From NCBI GenBank assembly GCA_949361645.1, contig OX442422.1, forward strand, positions 7,659,534-7,723,533: DNA of 64,000 nucleotides, given 5' to 3'. The notes beneath the pieces are model-generated. The model saw only the letters and a program-made list of their open reading frames with translations, ran no database searches and was not told where the DNA came from. This DNA is from Spongilla lacustris. Taxonomy: Eukaryota > Porifera > Demospongiae > Spongillida > Spongillidae. Within the stretch, counting starts at the first letter, position 1, and each line of letters begins with the position of its first letter. A program made the translations under genes and the position numbers. Below are positions 11,425-22,972 of the stretch, piece after piece.

Positions 11425-11538
11425 TGCACGTTTTCCCGCTTGATTCGCGCCAATGTTATAATCCCCGCCTCCCCATACATTGAGCGGAACGCAATTTGCC
11501 CAAATCATTGGCGCGAATCGAGCGCGAAAATGGGCACG
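11425..11538. mobile_element. 114-bp MITE inside the left arm
   Basis: The insertion has about 31-bp imperfect inverted ends (beginning TGCACGTTTTCCCGC; reverse of the other end CGTGCCCATTTTCGCGC) that share the core GATTCGCGCCAATG. TACA is duplicated on both sides (11421-11424 and 11539-11542). The right arm (near 15575) has the uninterrupted site with one TACA. Confidence 0.8.
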
Positions 11539-12128
11539 TACAGTTGAGAACATCACACTTGGCCTAAAAAAAATTTTCATGTGTTATCTCTTTGATTGTG
11601 ATTATATCACCAACTGTAAAAGCTGAAGATAAAAAAATTATGCACTTGTATTAAATATATACTTAGCAATGTGAACTTGAAAAATGAAATTATTTATTGA
11701 TGTATGTTATTTGATAATAAACTATTTAGTGACACCCCTCCAAAACAACTTCTTCGTTGATTTTCTTCCTGAAAATGGAATGGTTTTCAACAAAATTAGG
11801 TTTATAGATACTTCATCACTGTCTTTAGCTTTTCAGTCTTACGCGTCCAACTTTCGATCAATCGTTACAGTTTAAAGCACCAAAATGTAGCATTTTCGTT
11901 ACCTTTTTTTGTTCGTCAATTTGTGCTCTCCAGCAAGTGCGGAATCGCTCCAAATTTTCAATATATAGCGAGCGATACATTTGATATAGAATCAGCCTCC
12001 TTAGGTACTTGTACCGTTCAACGCAACATACAAAAACAGCTCAAAGTTGAAAGCAGCTTGGCAACGTCGCCATTTTGAGATATTTACTATGAATATAATC
12101 AATTAGTTAATAAATTATTGATGCTATT

Positions 12129-12383
12129 GTGGCTGAGGGCGGTGCAGACGACGTTGTTTTGGACGGTGAGAACGGTTCTTTTCAGAACCAATCAGATGAA
12201 GCTTCAAGTAGCAAGCGCAGCTCTAGGCGCGCTAGTGTGGAAGCTATATCTGCGTGGGCAGAACTTAAGAAGAAAAGGAAATCTCCGCGAGAAAATCACA
12301 CAACCGGAATTACCAAAGACCAGCGGGCAGAGAAAAGGAAGAGAAGGAGCAAGTTGACTATAAAAGATGCATCTACAGATTAA
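12129..12383 (+). CDS. Small lysine/arginine-rich frame in the long-arm transposon
   Basis: An 84-codon frame starts MAEGGADDVVLDGENGS inside the inner end of the left arm and becomes strongly basic (KKKRKSPRE, RAEKRKRRSK). Because the arm is inverted, the first 20 codons recur in reverse at about 14930-14985. A TAA follows TDAS..., after which a similar frame runs to a GTACCGG. It may be the first exon of the element's protein. No known domain is recognised. Confidence 0.35.
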   Translation: MAEGGADDVVLDGENGSFQNQSDEASSSKRSSRRASVEAISAWAELKKKRKSPRENHTTGITKDQRAEKRKRRSKLTIKDASTD

Positions 12384-13271
12384 CTGGATGCCTTGTCTGA
12401 ATTTATGCCTGATCTTACCGACTCCGATGCAAAGATAGGTACCGGCATATTTCACGTACGAGTACCGAAAAATTGGTGATCCAATATTAAGTAAAAATTG
12501 TGACGCGGGTTGCAAATTGTTCAGGTGCATTAAATTCGAGTAAAAGCTGGTTTGTGTTCGTTTGATGGCTGTCGTGGACTGTTTCTGGATTTATCGGTAT
12601 GTCGATACATTGTCTATGCTATGACACAGCTCTGGTTTATTTGAAACGTTTTGTTCAAAATTTCTGGCGCGTAGAAAAAATATGTACCCTTTAGGTTTGG
12701 TAGAACTTTTTTGTCTTTAGAGGTACCGGGAAACCGATCAGATTTAGGTACTCCCCAGGTCTTAATCTATATGGATTTCAAATTTCACGAACTTTGGTTG
12801 ATGCCCAAAGCGTCATCCAACAGCCTATGTGTTTAAATATGGCACGTGCTATTCATGAAGCCAACTGACGTCAAACGTTATTAGGTGGTTAAGCACTGCC
12901 CATAAAACATAGTTTTGCAACTTTTTAAGAACATTTCTTACCTTTGAGTACCGTATTGCAATAACAAAGTTTAACTCTAAATAAAGACTACCATTATTTT
13001 CGAGGTACCGTAAAAAGAAGCATTTCTAAACGCAGTTTTGCTATAAATCTACATACTATGAAAATACCTTAATTTTTGGGCGATGCCCAAGGCATACCCC
13101 AGATTTTCTCAGGTAGTGACTCGTCCCCAGATATCATATTGTACATTGCCGCGAAAATGGAACTAACGCATGACTGTGCAACTTTCCAGTGTGCTTACAG
13201 CCCTACATGTAACCCTTTTAAGATGTTAGCATGCTGCAACGATCTGTTAGTGTGTCTTTTTCCAAATTAGG

Positions 13272-14032
13272 ATGAAGACTGCAGAAGATTTTAAGAAGTT
13301 GATTGAAGGTTTTAGTGGTGATATCAGTGCAGACAATGCACTACAGGTTTCAGCAATAAGAAATGGCTTGGTAGTGCACATATATACAAACATAATGCAG
13401 CAAAGCATTTTTAAAACTGCCAAAATGGTGGCTTTTATTCATGAAGGAGTATGTGGGAATATTAATGAAGCTCATGGTGAGAATAAAAATTATGAAGAGC
13501 ATCTTGAAAGCGTTTGGGAAGATATTGTTAATCTATTAGAGGATGAGTTTTCACTTCCTATTCAAACCACTGCTATACCATCTGTGTACTTATACTTGTC
13601 AAACCTCTTTGAAATTACGAACTCCTTGCAAGAAATGTGGAATAAAGAGACAAAAACTAAGAGAATTACTCATTTCAAAACGGATGCTCAGTCGCAAGTA
13701 TCAAACTGTTATAAGTAAGCAACATGACAATCGTAAACTTAGACAAGCTTTGCCGGAGCAGATTGAAAGAAATTTGCATGCACATTTTAAAAAGGAGATA
13801 AATCAAAAAGATGCCACTTTGAAGCGGTTGGCAAATGAAAACTTATTATTAAAAAACACAGGTAATTTGCATAAAATAGCTTCATTAAAACATTCTTAGG
13901 TGAAAATGAGGTCTGCTCATTGGGAAACGTGAAAAGTAAAGAGTGTGCTCTGAAGAGAAGTAATGCCATTATAAGTAAGAAGGTCCGCAATCTTGAGTTG
14001 GAAAATGAAGCATTAAGGGCTAATGGGGATTA
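13272..14032 (+). CDS. Coiled-coil protein of the long-arm transposon, interrupted
   Basis: A frame from 13272 (after the acceptor-like CAAATTAG) encodes a helical, acidic region rich in leucine and glutamate. It gives way near 13650-13680 to a second frame with a long coiled coil (LRQALPEQIERNLHAHF, KRLANENLLLKN). A 38-bp intron (GTAATTTG...CATTCTTAG, ending at 13900) leads to an exon ending in NLELENEALRANGD at 14032. The frame change means a frameshift or a missed intron. The family is unrecognised; the structure fits an oligomerisation or DNA-binding part of a transposon protein. Confidence 0.4.
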
Positions 14033-14159
14033 GAACCACAATTTAGCACAATGCATCAGTACTAGACAAGACAAAAAAACTTACAGTACAGCATGTCGTA
14101 AAACAATATTCTTGCCTTCAGTATCAGGTGCCTGTATCAAGTGTATGTAATGTTATACA

Positions 14160-14574
14160 TGTATAAGCCGTTCTTGAGCACCTTGGAAATGTAACTGTAG
14201 ATTGCCTTCCTGATCCTCAAACAGTTAGTTACTTTGCCTATGAATTAGGCATATTAAAAGCTGGTGAAATATTGTATGATAATGATAATGTAACCCTTTC
14301 ATGGGATTCAATTATCTGTGGAGGGACGTCATATTAATGAAGTTCATATCAGCATTGCAACAGTTACTCCCACTTCCTATGTGCTACAATTAGGTATGAT
14401 TATGCTTCCACGACCCCATATTCAGACCTGTTTTAATGTTATTGTAAGTTCATACTGCTACTTATTGGAAACGAGGAAGCAGTCAAGAAGATGGAGATGA
14501 TGTTTCAATGACGCTATATGAATTCTTAGTTGACTATATCACAGATGACTTGTACATTAGTGAAATTGATGTAT
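14160..14574 (+). pseudogene. Possible transposase core fragment, frameshifted
   Basis: After a stop near 14166 the frame reads LEHLGNVTVDCLPDPQTVSY and LYDNDNVTLSWDS, shifts by one base near 14310, and continues as QLSVEGRHINEVHISIATVT and then a short acidic tail ending EIDV at 14574. The 'LSWD...H-x-NEVH' arrangement reminds me of an uncharacterised family of repeat-associated metazoan proteins, but this is memory only. No complete catalytic triad can be traced. Confidence 0.3.
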
Positions 14575-16199
14575 AACACTATTCTATACTTCTTATGTGT
14601 GTGCAAGACTTGTAAAAAAAATATGGTGTGATTATATTATAGATTGTAGTTGCTATAGCGAAGAGAACAAAAACCGTCACAATTTTTTATGCGCTACCGC
14701 ATGGATTGCCATAGCCGCAAAATCCGATGTTTGGATCGCTATAACTTTTTCACTGCTTATGCAAATGCCACGTTTCACATATCATTTTAATTCATTTAAT
14801 CTGCTCTTTAAGGCAGTACCAAACTTGGTGCAAAATATTGCGTTTGAAAAAAATTTACCCGTACCTAGCAAAGATCCTTGCTTTGCGTATGTATTACCTG
14901 GAGTTCAAGCTCAGGACAAAGTGAGCAGAAAAGAACCGTTTCCACCGTCCAAAACAACGTCGTCTGCACCGCCCTCAGCCATATAGCATCGATAATTTAT
15001 TAACTAATTGATTTTTTCATAGTAAATATCTCAAAATGGCGACGTTGCCAAGCTGCTTTCAACTTTGAGCTGTTTTTGTATGTTGCGTTGAACGGTACAA
15101 GTACCTAAGGAGGCTGATTCTATATCAAATGTATTGCTCGCTGTATATTGAAAATTTGGAGCGATTCCGCACTTGCTGGAGAACACAAATTGACGAACAA
15201 AAAAGGTAACGAAAATGCTACATTTTGGTGTTTTAAACTGTAACGATTGATCGAAAGTTGGACGCGTAAGACTGAAAAGCTAAAGACAGTGATGAAGTAT
15301 CTACAAACCTAATTCTGTTGAAAACCATTCCATTTTCAGGAAGAAAATCAACGAAGAAGTTGTTTTGGAGGGGTGTCACTAAATAGTTTATTATCTAATA
15401 ACATACATCAATAAATAATTTTATTTTTCAAGTTCACATTGCTAAGTGTATATTTAATACAAGTGCATAATTTTTTTATCTTCAGCTTTTACAGTTGGTG
15501 ATATAATCACAATCAAAGAGAGAACACATGAAAAAAAAATTTTAGGCCAAGTGTGATGTTCTCAACTGTAGTTTGTTCAACTGTATCTCCGTAATGGATG
15601 GCATAAAAATCAACGAACAGAACAAATCGATAGGTATAGGACCTCTCTACCTACAAACCAAATTTGAAGCGAATTGATTACTCCTACCAAAAGTTATGGC
15701 GGGTTTGAACCCAGTGGGGTATCGAACGTTGCAATACTGACACGGAGCAAGTGCAAGACTCCAAAATGTATTTTACCATAGAGAAATGGTGCAGTATGAA
15801 GTGTTGGAAATAGGAAGTTGATAGCGTTAACTGTTCGGAAGTTATAGCAAATCAAACGTAATGCATTTTTATTATACTTTTTTATAATACACGCTAGGTC
15901 CCTTTTCTCGTAAACTTTCCCAATTATTGTATCTCCACTGAATCTCTTGTTCCCTTCCATTTTATACCACCATTGCCTTCAAATCCTATATACCACTAAC
16001 TTTCTCAGAGAGAATGATCTTTATATCTTGTTTCATTCATTTTTTTAAATAAGTGACTACTAGTATATAGGTGTACATGTAGCACAATGTAGAAGTAAAT
16101 ACGATTGTACGATAAAATCCAGCCGTTGTAATTCCCATCTTTATTGCCTAGCAACACAATTATTTACAGTTATGTTACATTTGCCATTAGTTCGAAACT

Positions 16200-16960
16200 C
16201 GCGTGCCAAGCTTTCCCTATCAGTGAGTTCAGTTCATAACGTCGCATCTTAGAAGCTCGGTTCGACTCCAGATTTGCTCTGTACATGTCACGAGCAGACG
16301 CCCACCTTTGTTCAGCATCAGCATCGTACCGAACTCGGGAGGACTCTAAGTCTCTAACTCATAGTCTCGATTTAGGAGGTATTCCTCTCCTCTCTTAGCT
16401 TTCCTCTTTCGTAGCCCTAAAGGCAATTTGACAAAAACAACTTCGCTAGCTAAAAGTGGTGAGCAAAACTAAAAACTGAAATGAAACTCCCACGATACAC
16501 ATTATACATTGTCATGGAAACGGTTTTAATATAGCTATGTATAGCGATTATGTAATCTTGGCGCGCGAAAACAGCTGCAAATTACGTATATTGGTTACAT
16601 GCTTTATTTATATATCTGATACCTGAAGGTATTGTCAGATTTTTCTACGATTTTTGGTGTAACTGGCGCTCTTTAAAACCTTTCCTATCTCGAGTTATAC
16701 TCACCGATAAAGACGACGACGTATGGACAAATTACGGTCTGGGAACGAGAACTACGAGCTTTTTTGTTCTCTTAAAGTAAACGGTCTGGCGACTTGAACA
16801 AAACATGGAAATTATCGTCTTTCCATTGTGGATCGATAGCAATAAAGAGCTACACTATCCGTTTCTCGGTTCGTAAGTTATACGCGGAACGCGTTTTTTT
16901 AATGATATTCATGATACGGCACATCCTTTATGAGAGTTACTGCCGTAACTCTCGATAAAA
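16200..16960 (-). repeat. R1 dispersed repeat, copy 2
   Basis: The sequence parallels 7600-8511, including the upstream block, 'tttttaatgatattcatgat' and the palindrome GAGAGTTAC-tgcc-GTAACTCTC near 16932. The loop bases differ from copy 1 while both palindrome arms are identical. The start codon of the minus-strand protein is TTG here and the following frame has stops, so it is a dead copy. Confidence 0.65.
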
Positions 16961-17807
16961 ACAAGAGTAACGAAACGCAAAGATGAAAAAACAACTTCTG
17001 GTGCTCCAAGTTAATGTGATTTGCAGCTGAAGTATATAAGTATGGCTTTATATAGGGGTATATAATCGCAATGGTATATTGTTTAACACTTTTTAAAAAA
17101 TCAGTTTAACATTGGACTACAGTGGAAACCATCACACTTGGAACAATAATTTTTTGGTACTTTTTTTGACAACACTTGAATTTATTTCAATAACAATAAG
17201 CTCAAATGCAAATCTGACAACGTAGGTATAGTGTACAACTATTTTTCAATACATACTGAAAGTTAAAAAGCATCACGTGACTATTTACTTTTGTTATTTA
17301 ATCTTGTTGTGACCCCAGTACTAAAACAATTTAAAGCTGAATTCCTTCTCCTGTAGGCAATAGATCTTAGCCAAATTTGCAATATATCTAGAGAACAAGC
17401 ATCACCAACCTTTGGCCGCGTCCGTTTTTAAGTCCGGTTAATAGTTACAGTTTTATCGAGCTGGATGTGCGTTTTTAGCTAGTAAAAGCTTAGGGATGCT
17501 ATTTCGTTGTACGCTCTCAGTGAACGGATATATTTCGTCTTCGACTCGTCACATGTTAGATCTATCGCAAAAGCGTACTTCGGAGGCGATGGACCCTCCT
17601 TTGCCGTTAGAAAAGTGCTATCAAAGACGAATACCTGAAAACTTCCGCCATTTCCCAATGAATTGCATTTGAAACGTCATCGTAGCGTCATTTTTCGTAT
17701 GAATATATTTTTAATGTTACGTCTTCGGGATCTAATATCTATGGTGCAAGTGCTGTCAATGGAGATTGCAAAAAGCCACTCACGACGAACGGCTAGTAAA
17801 TCAGCAG

Positions 17808-18023
17808 CGTCAATATGGGCAGGCCTAGAAATGGCAAAGAGCAAGAGGCAACGCCAAAAGCTGGAGACGAAAAGCGGTGGAATTAGTATAAATATAAGCG
17901 GCCTGGATGGTAGGCCTACTGGGACGCGGGACCGCTTATTCCACCGCTTTTCGTTTCCAGCATTGGAGTTGCCTCTTGCTCATTGCCGTTTCTAGAGGCC
18001 TGCCCAGATCAATGCTGCTGCTT
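17808..18023. repeat. Internal palindrome in the ISL2EU element
   Basis: About 75 bp from 17808 (containing GGCAGGCCTAGAAATGGCA) returns as an imperfect reverse complement up to about 18023 (TGCCGTTTCTAGAGGCCTGCC). It lies between the left terminal arm and the YqaJ gene and could fold into a stem. Related, shorter halves occur in the derivative at 53960-54190. Confidence 0.65.
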
Positions 18024-18128
18024 ATGCCTTTTACTATAGACCTTATGCACAAAACCTTGAACTCATTAATCATGTGACGAGGGCCGTACGTTAATCGTAT
18101 TCATTGTCTTACCTGATGTATTGGTGGA

Positions 18129-20185
18129 ATGGCGACCGTAACAAGTAACGATTTTCTCGCGCAACATCTCGAGTTTGTACCAGGATCCGAGTTTTATGAT
18201 CAACTAGACATAGGAGGAAAGCAAAGATATCGCCAAAAGCTCCAACTTCTTGGTATCTGTTGCGATCCGTACGCTACGAAGTCAGAAGAATGGGAATGTA
18301 ACCCCGATTTGTGGCCCAATGTTGAGTTTCCTGACATATGTGCGTACCTGATCGACTCTCCGAGCCCCCACACTAAAGAATCCTTGAAAGCCCACAAGAG
18401 CACTGATGCCTGGGCTTACTTTATTGCTGGTTATGCACAGATGTAGGGCTATTTAAGATCAACTCAGATTCTTGCCTTCTTCGTGCTAAGGCAGGCGAAT
18501 TTATCGTTGTTGCATACATGTATATTGATGATCTTACTGCATTGTTTTAGGTTAAGCACAGTCAGGCACGAAGTGCCCCTCCTTTGTGCTCATGGGTTGG
18601 TGTGAGGTACAGTGGTGCAATCATATGCGCACATTGCAACTGCATGGCAGGAGCTGGAGAAGCTTGCTCTTACATCTCTGCTCTCTTGTACGCTGTTATG
18701 GCAAAAGCTAGAATCCAGAATGAAACTACCTGTACATCGCAGATTTGCAGCTGGCTTCAACCTTCACTAAGGACAGAGGTATTTTATATATTAAATAGTC
18801 CAGTACATTACTTATGTATCCTCTCCTTTACTACACAGTCACCTTATGCTACTGTGAGTGACATCATTTTTGCAACACCTAGTTTTGACAAGGCTCCTAG
18901 TACGAATGACACTCCTACATCTACCAGTCATGAAACTCCTGAAAATAGCAGAAGCATTGAGCTGAGAAAGGAGGAGTTTTATAAAAAAACTATCTGAGGC
19001 ATCTCCTAAAGCTGGGATATTATCTTTGCTTCCAGGGTATTCAGTGCCATTTGATCCAAATAGACACATTGAATCCATGCCTCAATTAATGAAAAACCTT
19101 TACAGGTCTGAATACCTCAATCTGTCTTATTTGGAATTGCTTAATGAAAGCAAACAAGTATTTAATTCACTTAAAGTGACCAATGAGCAAGCTAAAAAAT
19201 TGGAAAAGGCGACAAGAGAGCAGTCAAAGGCTTCTATCTGGTATGATTATAGAGCTGGCAGGGTTATGGCATCAAAGATGAAATCTGCTGCTCACACTAA
19301 TCCTGCCAAACCATCTCATTCCCTGATAAATGCTATTTGTTATCCCCATAAAATCACCTTTCGGAGTGCTGCAACAAGGTGAACTTACTGAGTATTTAAA
19401 ATATTGTTTTACATACTACTGATAACTATTTTCCTTTCTACTTTAGCTGGGGAATTGCACATGAAAAGGATGCTAGAGCCAATTACCAAAGATGTTCCTC
19501 TCAACACCATGTGAACCATCATGTACAAGACAGTGGTCTTCATATCAATCCGTCATTTCCTCATCTGGGAGCATCTCCAGATGGCATTGTTCAGTGCGAA
19601 TGTTGTGGTAATGGAGTTTTAGAAATAAAATGTCCATATAATGCTAGAGAGCATTCTATATCTGATGCAGTGCAGGAAGGAATAATAGATTTCCTAGACA
19701 AAACACCACATGGCAATATAGTCTTAAAGCAGTCACATCAATATTACTATCAGATCCAAGCTCAGATTGCTATATGTGCAGCTAGATATGCTGACCTGGT
19801 TGTCTGGACAACACAAGATTGCCTTGTTACAAGAATCATACCTTCCCATAACTTTTTTATCGAGGTAGTACAGAAAGTAAACGAAATGTACTGCTCTATT
19901 ATTCTTCCTGAATTGCTAGGAAAGTGGTGGAGCAAGCAAAACATAATAATTGAAGATATTCCTACATGTTCATCCCAGTTAGGAACTCAGGACCCATCTT
20001 GTTGGTGTTACTGTGGACTTGATGATGACGAAGTTGACTCAGATTTAATTGGTTGTGATAATCAACTATGTCAAGTTAAGTGGTTCCACACTGCATGTCT
20101 GCAGTTAGACATTATACCCCGTGGAAAGTGGTACTGCCCTGATTGCAAATCACAGTTCAAATCCACCAAAAGATCAAAAAAGTAA
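18129..20185 (+). CDS. YqaJ-type nuclease protein with SWIM and PHD zinc fingers (transposon-encoded)
   Basis: Exon 1 runs 18129 to about 18494 and appears to carry a 1-nt deletion near 18440 (frame resumes as DVGLFKINSDSCLLRAK). The donor after it is GCAGGC. Exon 2 is 18551-18777 with a SWIM-like CNCMAGAGEACSYISALL. Exon 3 starts at 18839 and has an extra A in an A-run near 18985; it continues to 19379. Exon 4 is 19447-20185. The YqaJ nuclease core shows SPDGIV, LEIKCPY and the helical QYYYQIQAQI; the D...ExK residues are intact. The C-terminus is a PHD finger (CYCG, GCDN, WFHTACL, WYCPDC). It probably processes DNA during transposition; that role is inferred. Confidence 0.8.
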
Positions 20186-20348
20186 TAATAATTGCTTGAT
20201 TCTGCATGAATTGACATTTTGCACAATAATCACTGTCACAATGTATATGAATGCGTGATTCTGCATGAATTGACAATTTGCACAATATACATGTGATCAC
20301 TGTCGCAATATATAAATGCATGTGATATTATTTATGTGGGTGTGTGGG

Positions 20349-22032
20349 TTAGAGAGGTACTGGTGTATGGGTAAATGGAACTACAGATAGAGATAAATTG
20401 CAGAGTGCTGCACAAATTGTCAGAATACAGTCTATATAAGTGGTGTCAGTTGGAGTCTTCTCTTTTAACATGCTGATTGGAACAACACCTTCAAGTAATT
20501 TGAATTTTTTTTTCAACTGACCAATCACACGCTCAATGTGTATCCTTACACGGGATATTTCACGTGACCAGTCCACTTCATGACGGGAAAGTTGCCTTTT
20601 TCCTTTTGTGAATGGAGGACAACGCACTTGAGCACAGTACAAACTAACACTATCTTCTATTGTGAAGCCTCTGTCAGCAAGAATTAGGTCTCCTGGTAGA
20701 AGATTATTAAGAACACCACAATGTTCTGTGATGTATTTGTCTGATGCTCGACCTCCCCAGGCTTTAGATAAAAATGATATAGTTCCTTGAGGTGTTATGG
20801 CAACCAATACTTTGATTGTATTGTGGTGTTTATATTCACTCCATGTTTGAGCCCTTGCTTGCAAATTCGATGGACGCTCAATGAAAATCTCTGTGCAATC
20901 AAGGATGCAGACACAATTACCAAAAAATGTTCTAAAACCCATTGGCATCGTTGCACACAAATATTCTCTACAAGGCCAATGAATCTAAAACATTAGTTGT
21001 TCTGACATTCGATACATCCACTTTCGAAAAACCCTTGACACAGTTGACTGTGAAACTGAGAACCTATATGCTAGATCCTGTTCTTCGAGATTTAACCTCA
21101 GCTTCATTAACACCAATAATATTTGCTGGAAATGACTCAATTTACCCTTCAAAGGCAGTCCATTTGTTACAAACTGAATAATAAGAATCAAGGTAGCATA
21201 GTTAGGAAGCCCTGTGTAAAACTGCACTTTATCTTCATTGCATTTCATAGATTCTTGTGACAATGTTGCTGTTGATTTCAGAAGCTTGCCATTTTCTTGC
21301 ATGAGTTGTGTACAGCTATGGCATTCATAAGCATGCTCTGTCTGGACTTGAGCCTGGACCTTCTCTGAAAATTTCAAATCTACTTGAACTGCAAAGTCAT
21401 TAACCAAAGGCTCTGTTTGAACTGAGATGTCAAATGTAGCAGATTCTACTTGAACTGCAACATCATTTAGTAAAATGTTCACTTGCACTGCAACATCCTT
21501 TACCAATGGTTCCAGGTGATCTGCAATGCTTTCTACCAAAGACTCTGCTTGATATTGAGTTGCAATGACATCTTGGGGAACTGTTATGGTGTATACAATA
21601 TATAAATACATTTTGAAAGCTACACACAACTCACCTGGAGGTGTTTCTACTGTCCTAGCCACTGTTTCTAGGCGCTTTCGTTTTGTTGCTGTGGTTTGAA
21701 TATATCTATCCAATTTCCTCTTCAGCTTTTCCCTACTACCAACATCCACATGGGCGAATATGCTCGGAACGAAGTCCGGATGCAAAGGATCGTGACTTAT
21801 TTGTCCTAGTAACATATTATGTTGTAAAAAGAAACATAAAATCCGCATAAAAATTCGTACCTGATATAAAATGATCGCTGCAAAGCCTATGTGTATCATC
21901 AGGAACAAAGTCTCTGTATCGAAGCGCTGAGATCCAGAGCATCCTATGACTACGATCGGATGGGAACCGATAGAACTTCGTCGAAGAACCAGGAATCTTT
22001 CGATTCGTACAACCCGGAGCGCAGCAACTCAT
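20349..22032 (-). pseudogene. THAP-HTH-DDE transposase with one in-frame stop
   Basis: Exon 1 (22032-21861) is a THAP zinc finger (CCAPGC, FYRFPSD, RLCSDHF). Exon 2 is 21805-21635 and exon 3 is 21580-20349; phases match at both junctions and give 525 codons. Exon 3 has degenerate repeats of the type VQVES/VQTEP, then a helix-turn-helix (HFQQILLVLMKLRLNLEEQDLAYRFSVS in part) and a DDE_Tnp_4-like catalytic domain. The triad appears intact: D in LDCTEIF, D in LADRGF, E in HIERVIGQ. One TAG near 20983 separates HTH and DDE domains while the frame is otherwise open. A start at 22071 (MANVLEE) is also possible. It faces the YqaJ gene tail to tail. Confidence 0.85.
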
Positions 22033-22870
22033 CACCATTCTCTTTGCCGATTCCTCCAATACATTCGCCAATGGAACGCCACGTGATGTTAATGAAATTC
22101 ATATAATCATTGTACGTGACTTTAATGAATTCATGATTTTGTGCATAAGGTCTATAGCCGTTCGTGGCCCACAGGTACTGGATAAACAAAGACCGAAGAC
22201 GTCACATATTCATACGAAAAATGACGCTACGATGACGTTTCAAATGCAATTCATTGGGAAATGGCGGGAGTTTTCAGGTACTCTTCTTTGATAGCACTTT
22301 TCTAACGGCAAAGGAGGGTCTATTGCCTCCGAAGTACGCTTTTGGGATAGATCTAACATATGCCGAGTCGGAAACGAAATATAGCCGTTCAGTGAGAGCG
22401 TACTACGAAATAGCATCCCTAAGCTTTTACTAGCTAAAAACGCACATCCAGCTCGATAAAACTGTAACTATTTACCGGACTTAAAAACGGACGCGGCCAA
22501 AGGTTGGTGATGCTTGTTTTCTAGATATATTGCAAATTTGGCTACGATCTATTGCCTACAGGAGGAGGAATTCAGCTTACAATGTTTTTTGTACTGGGGT
22601 TCAACAAGATTAAATAACAAAAGTAAATAGTCACGTGATGCTTTTTAACTTTCAGTATGTATTGAAAAATAGTTGTACACTATACCTACGTTGTCAGATT
22701 TGCATTTGAGCTTATTGTTATTGAAATAAATTCAAATGTTGTCAAAAATAGTACCAAAAAATTATTGTTCCAAGTGTGATGGTTTCCACTGTATCTATCA
22801 TTAAAAGTCCATCCATGTACATGTGTACATTGTACCCACCATGTTGGCTGAACTATTGTACCCACTCCAG

Positions 22871-22972
22871 TGTAGTAATACTCCATTACACATTGCTGCA
22901 AGGGGAGGTCATACTACTTGTGTGGAACATCTTCTTTCCACTCCTGGTATTGATGTGAACATTAAGGATGTG
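22871..22972 (+). CDS. Ankyrin-repeat exon, plus array 4
   Basis: A 102-nt phase 0-0 exon lies just after the ISL2EU right end (NTPLHIAARGGHTTCVEHLL). Acceptor CCACTCCAG and donor GTGAGTTGG are intact. The following intron (22981-23150) repeats 8701-8880 and 10590-10770. Confidence 0.8.

Larger units (their letters stand above)
10896..16031. mobile_element. 5.1-kb DNA transposon with 1.1-1.3-kb inverted arms
   Basis: Positions 10896 to about 12187 recur as reverse complement at about 14930-16031 with scattered mismatches, so this is not an assembly palindrome. The termini begin ACAAGATATAAA. A partial copy of the same terminus lies at 51079-51207. The left arm is longer because it carries two MITE insertions that the right arm lacks. 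The interior (12190-14930) holds a lysine-rich frame, a coiled-coil frame and a short frame that may be transposase-derived. No clear target duplication was found at the ends. The superfamily is not established. Confidence 0.75.
17120..22791. mobile_element. ISL2EU-type DNA transposon, 5.67 kb
   Basis: Both ends read CAGTGGAAACCATCACACTTG inwards and are flanked by TA (17118-17119 and 22792-22793). Inverted arms of about 585 bp extend to roughly 17703 and 22206. Two convergent genes fill the interior: a YqaJ-domain protein on the plus strand (18129-20185) and a THAP/DDE transposase on the minus strand (22032-20349). TA duplications plus a THAP transposase and a YqaJ protein is, to my knowledge, the signature of the ISL2EU group. 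Single frameshifts and one stop suggest it is inactive. A 1.49-kb deletion relative lies at 53316-54807. Confidence 0.85.

Noticed and set aside
10896..16031. Assembly palindrome (inverted chimera)
   Set aside because: The arms differ by many substitutions and two clean MITE insertions with target duplications, so they have separate histories.
22142..22200. tRNA or promoter-like motif near the right arm of the ISL2EU element
   Set aside because: No cloverleaf pairing and no conserved boxes could be traced.
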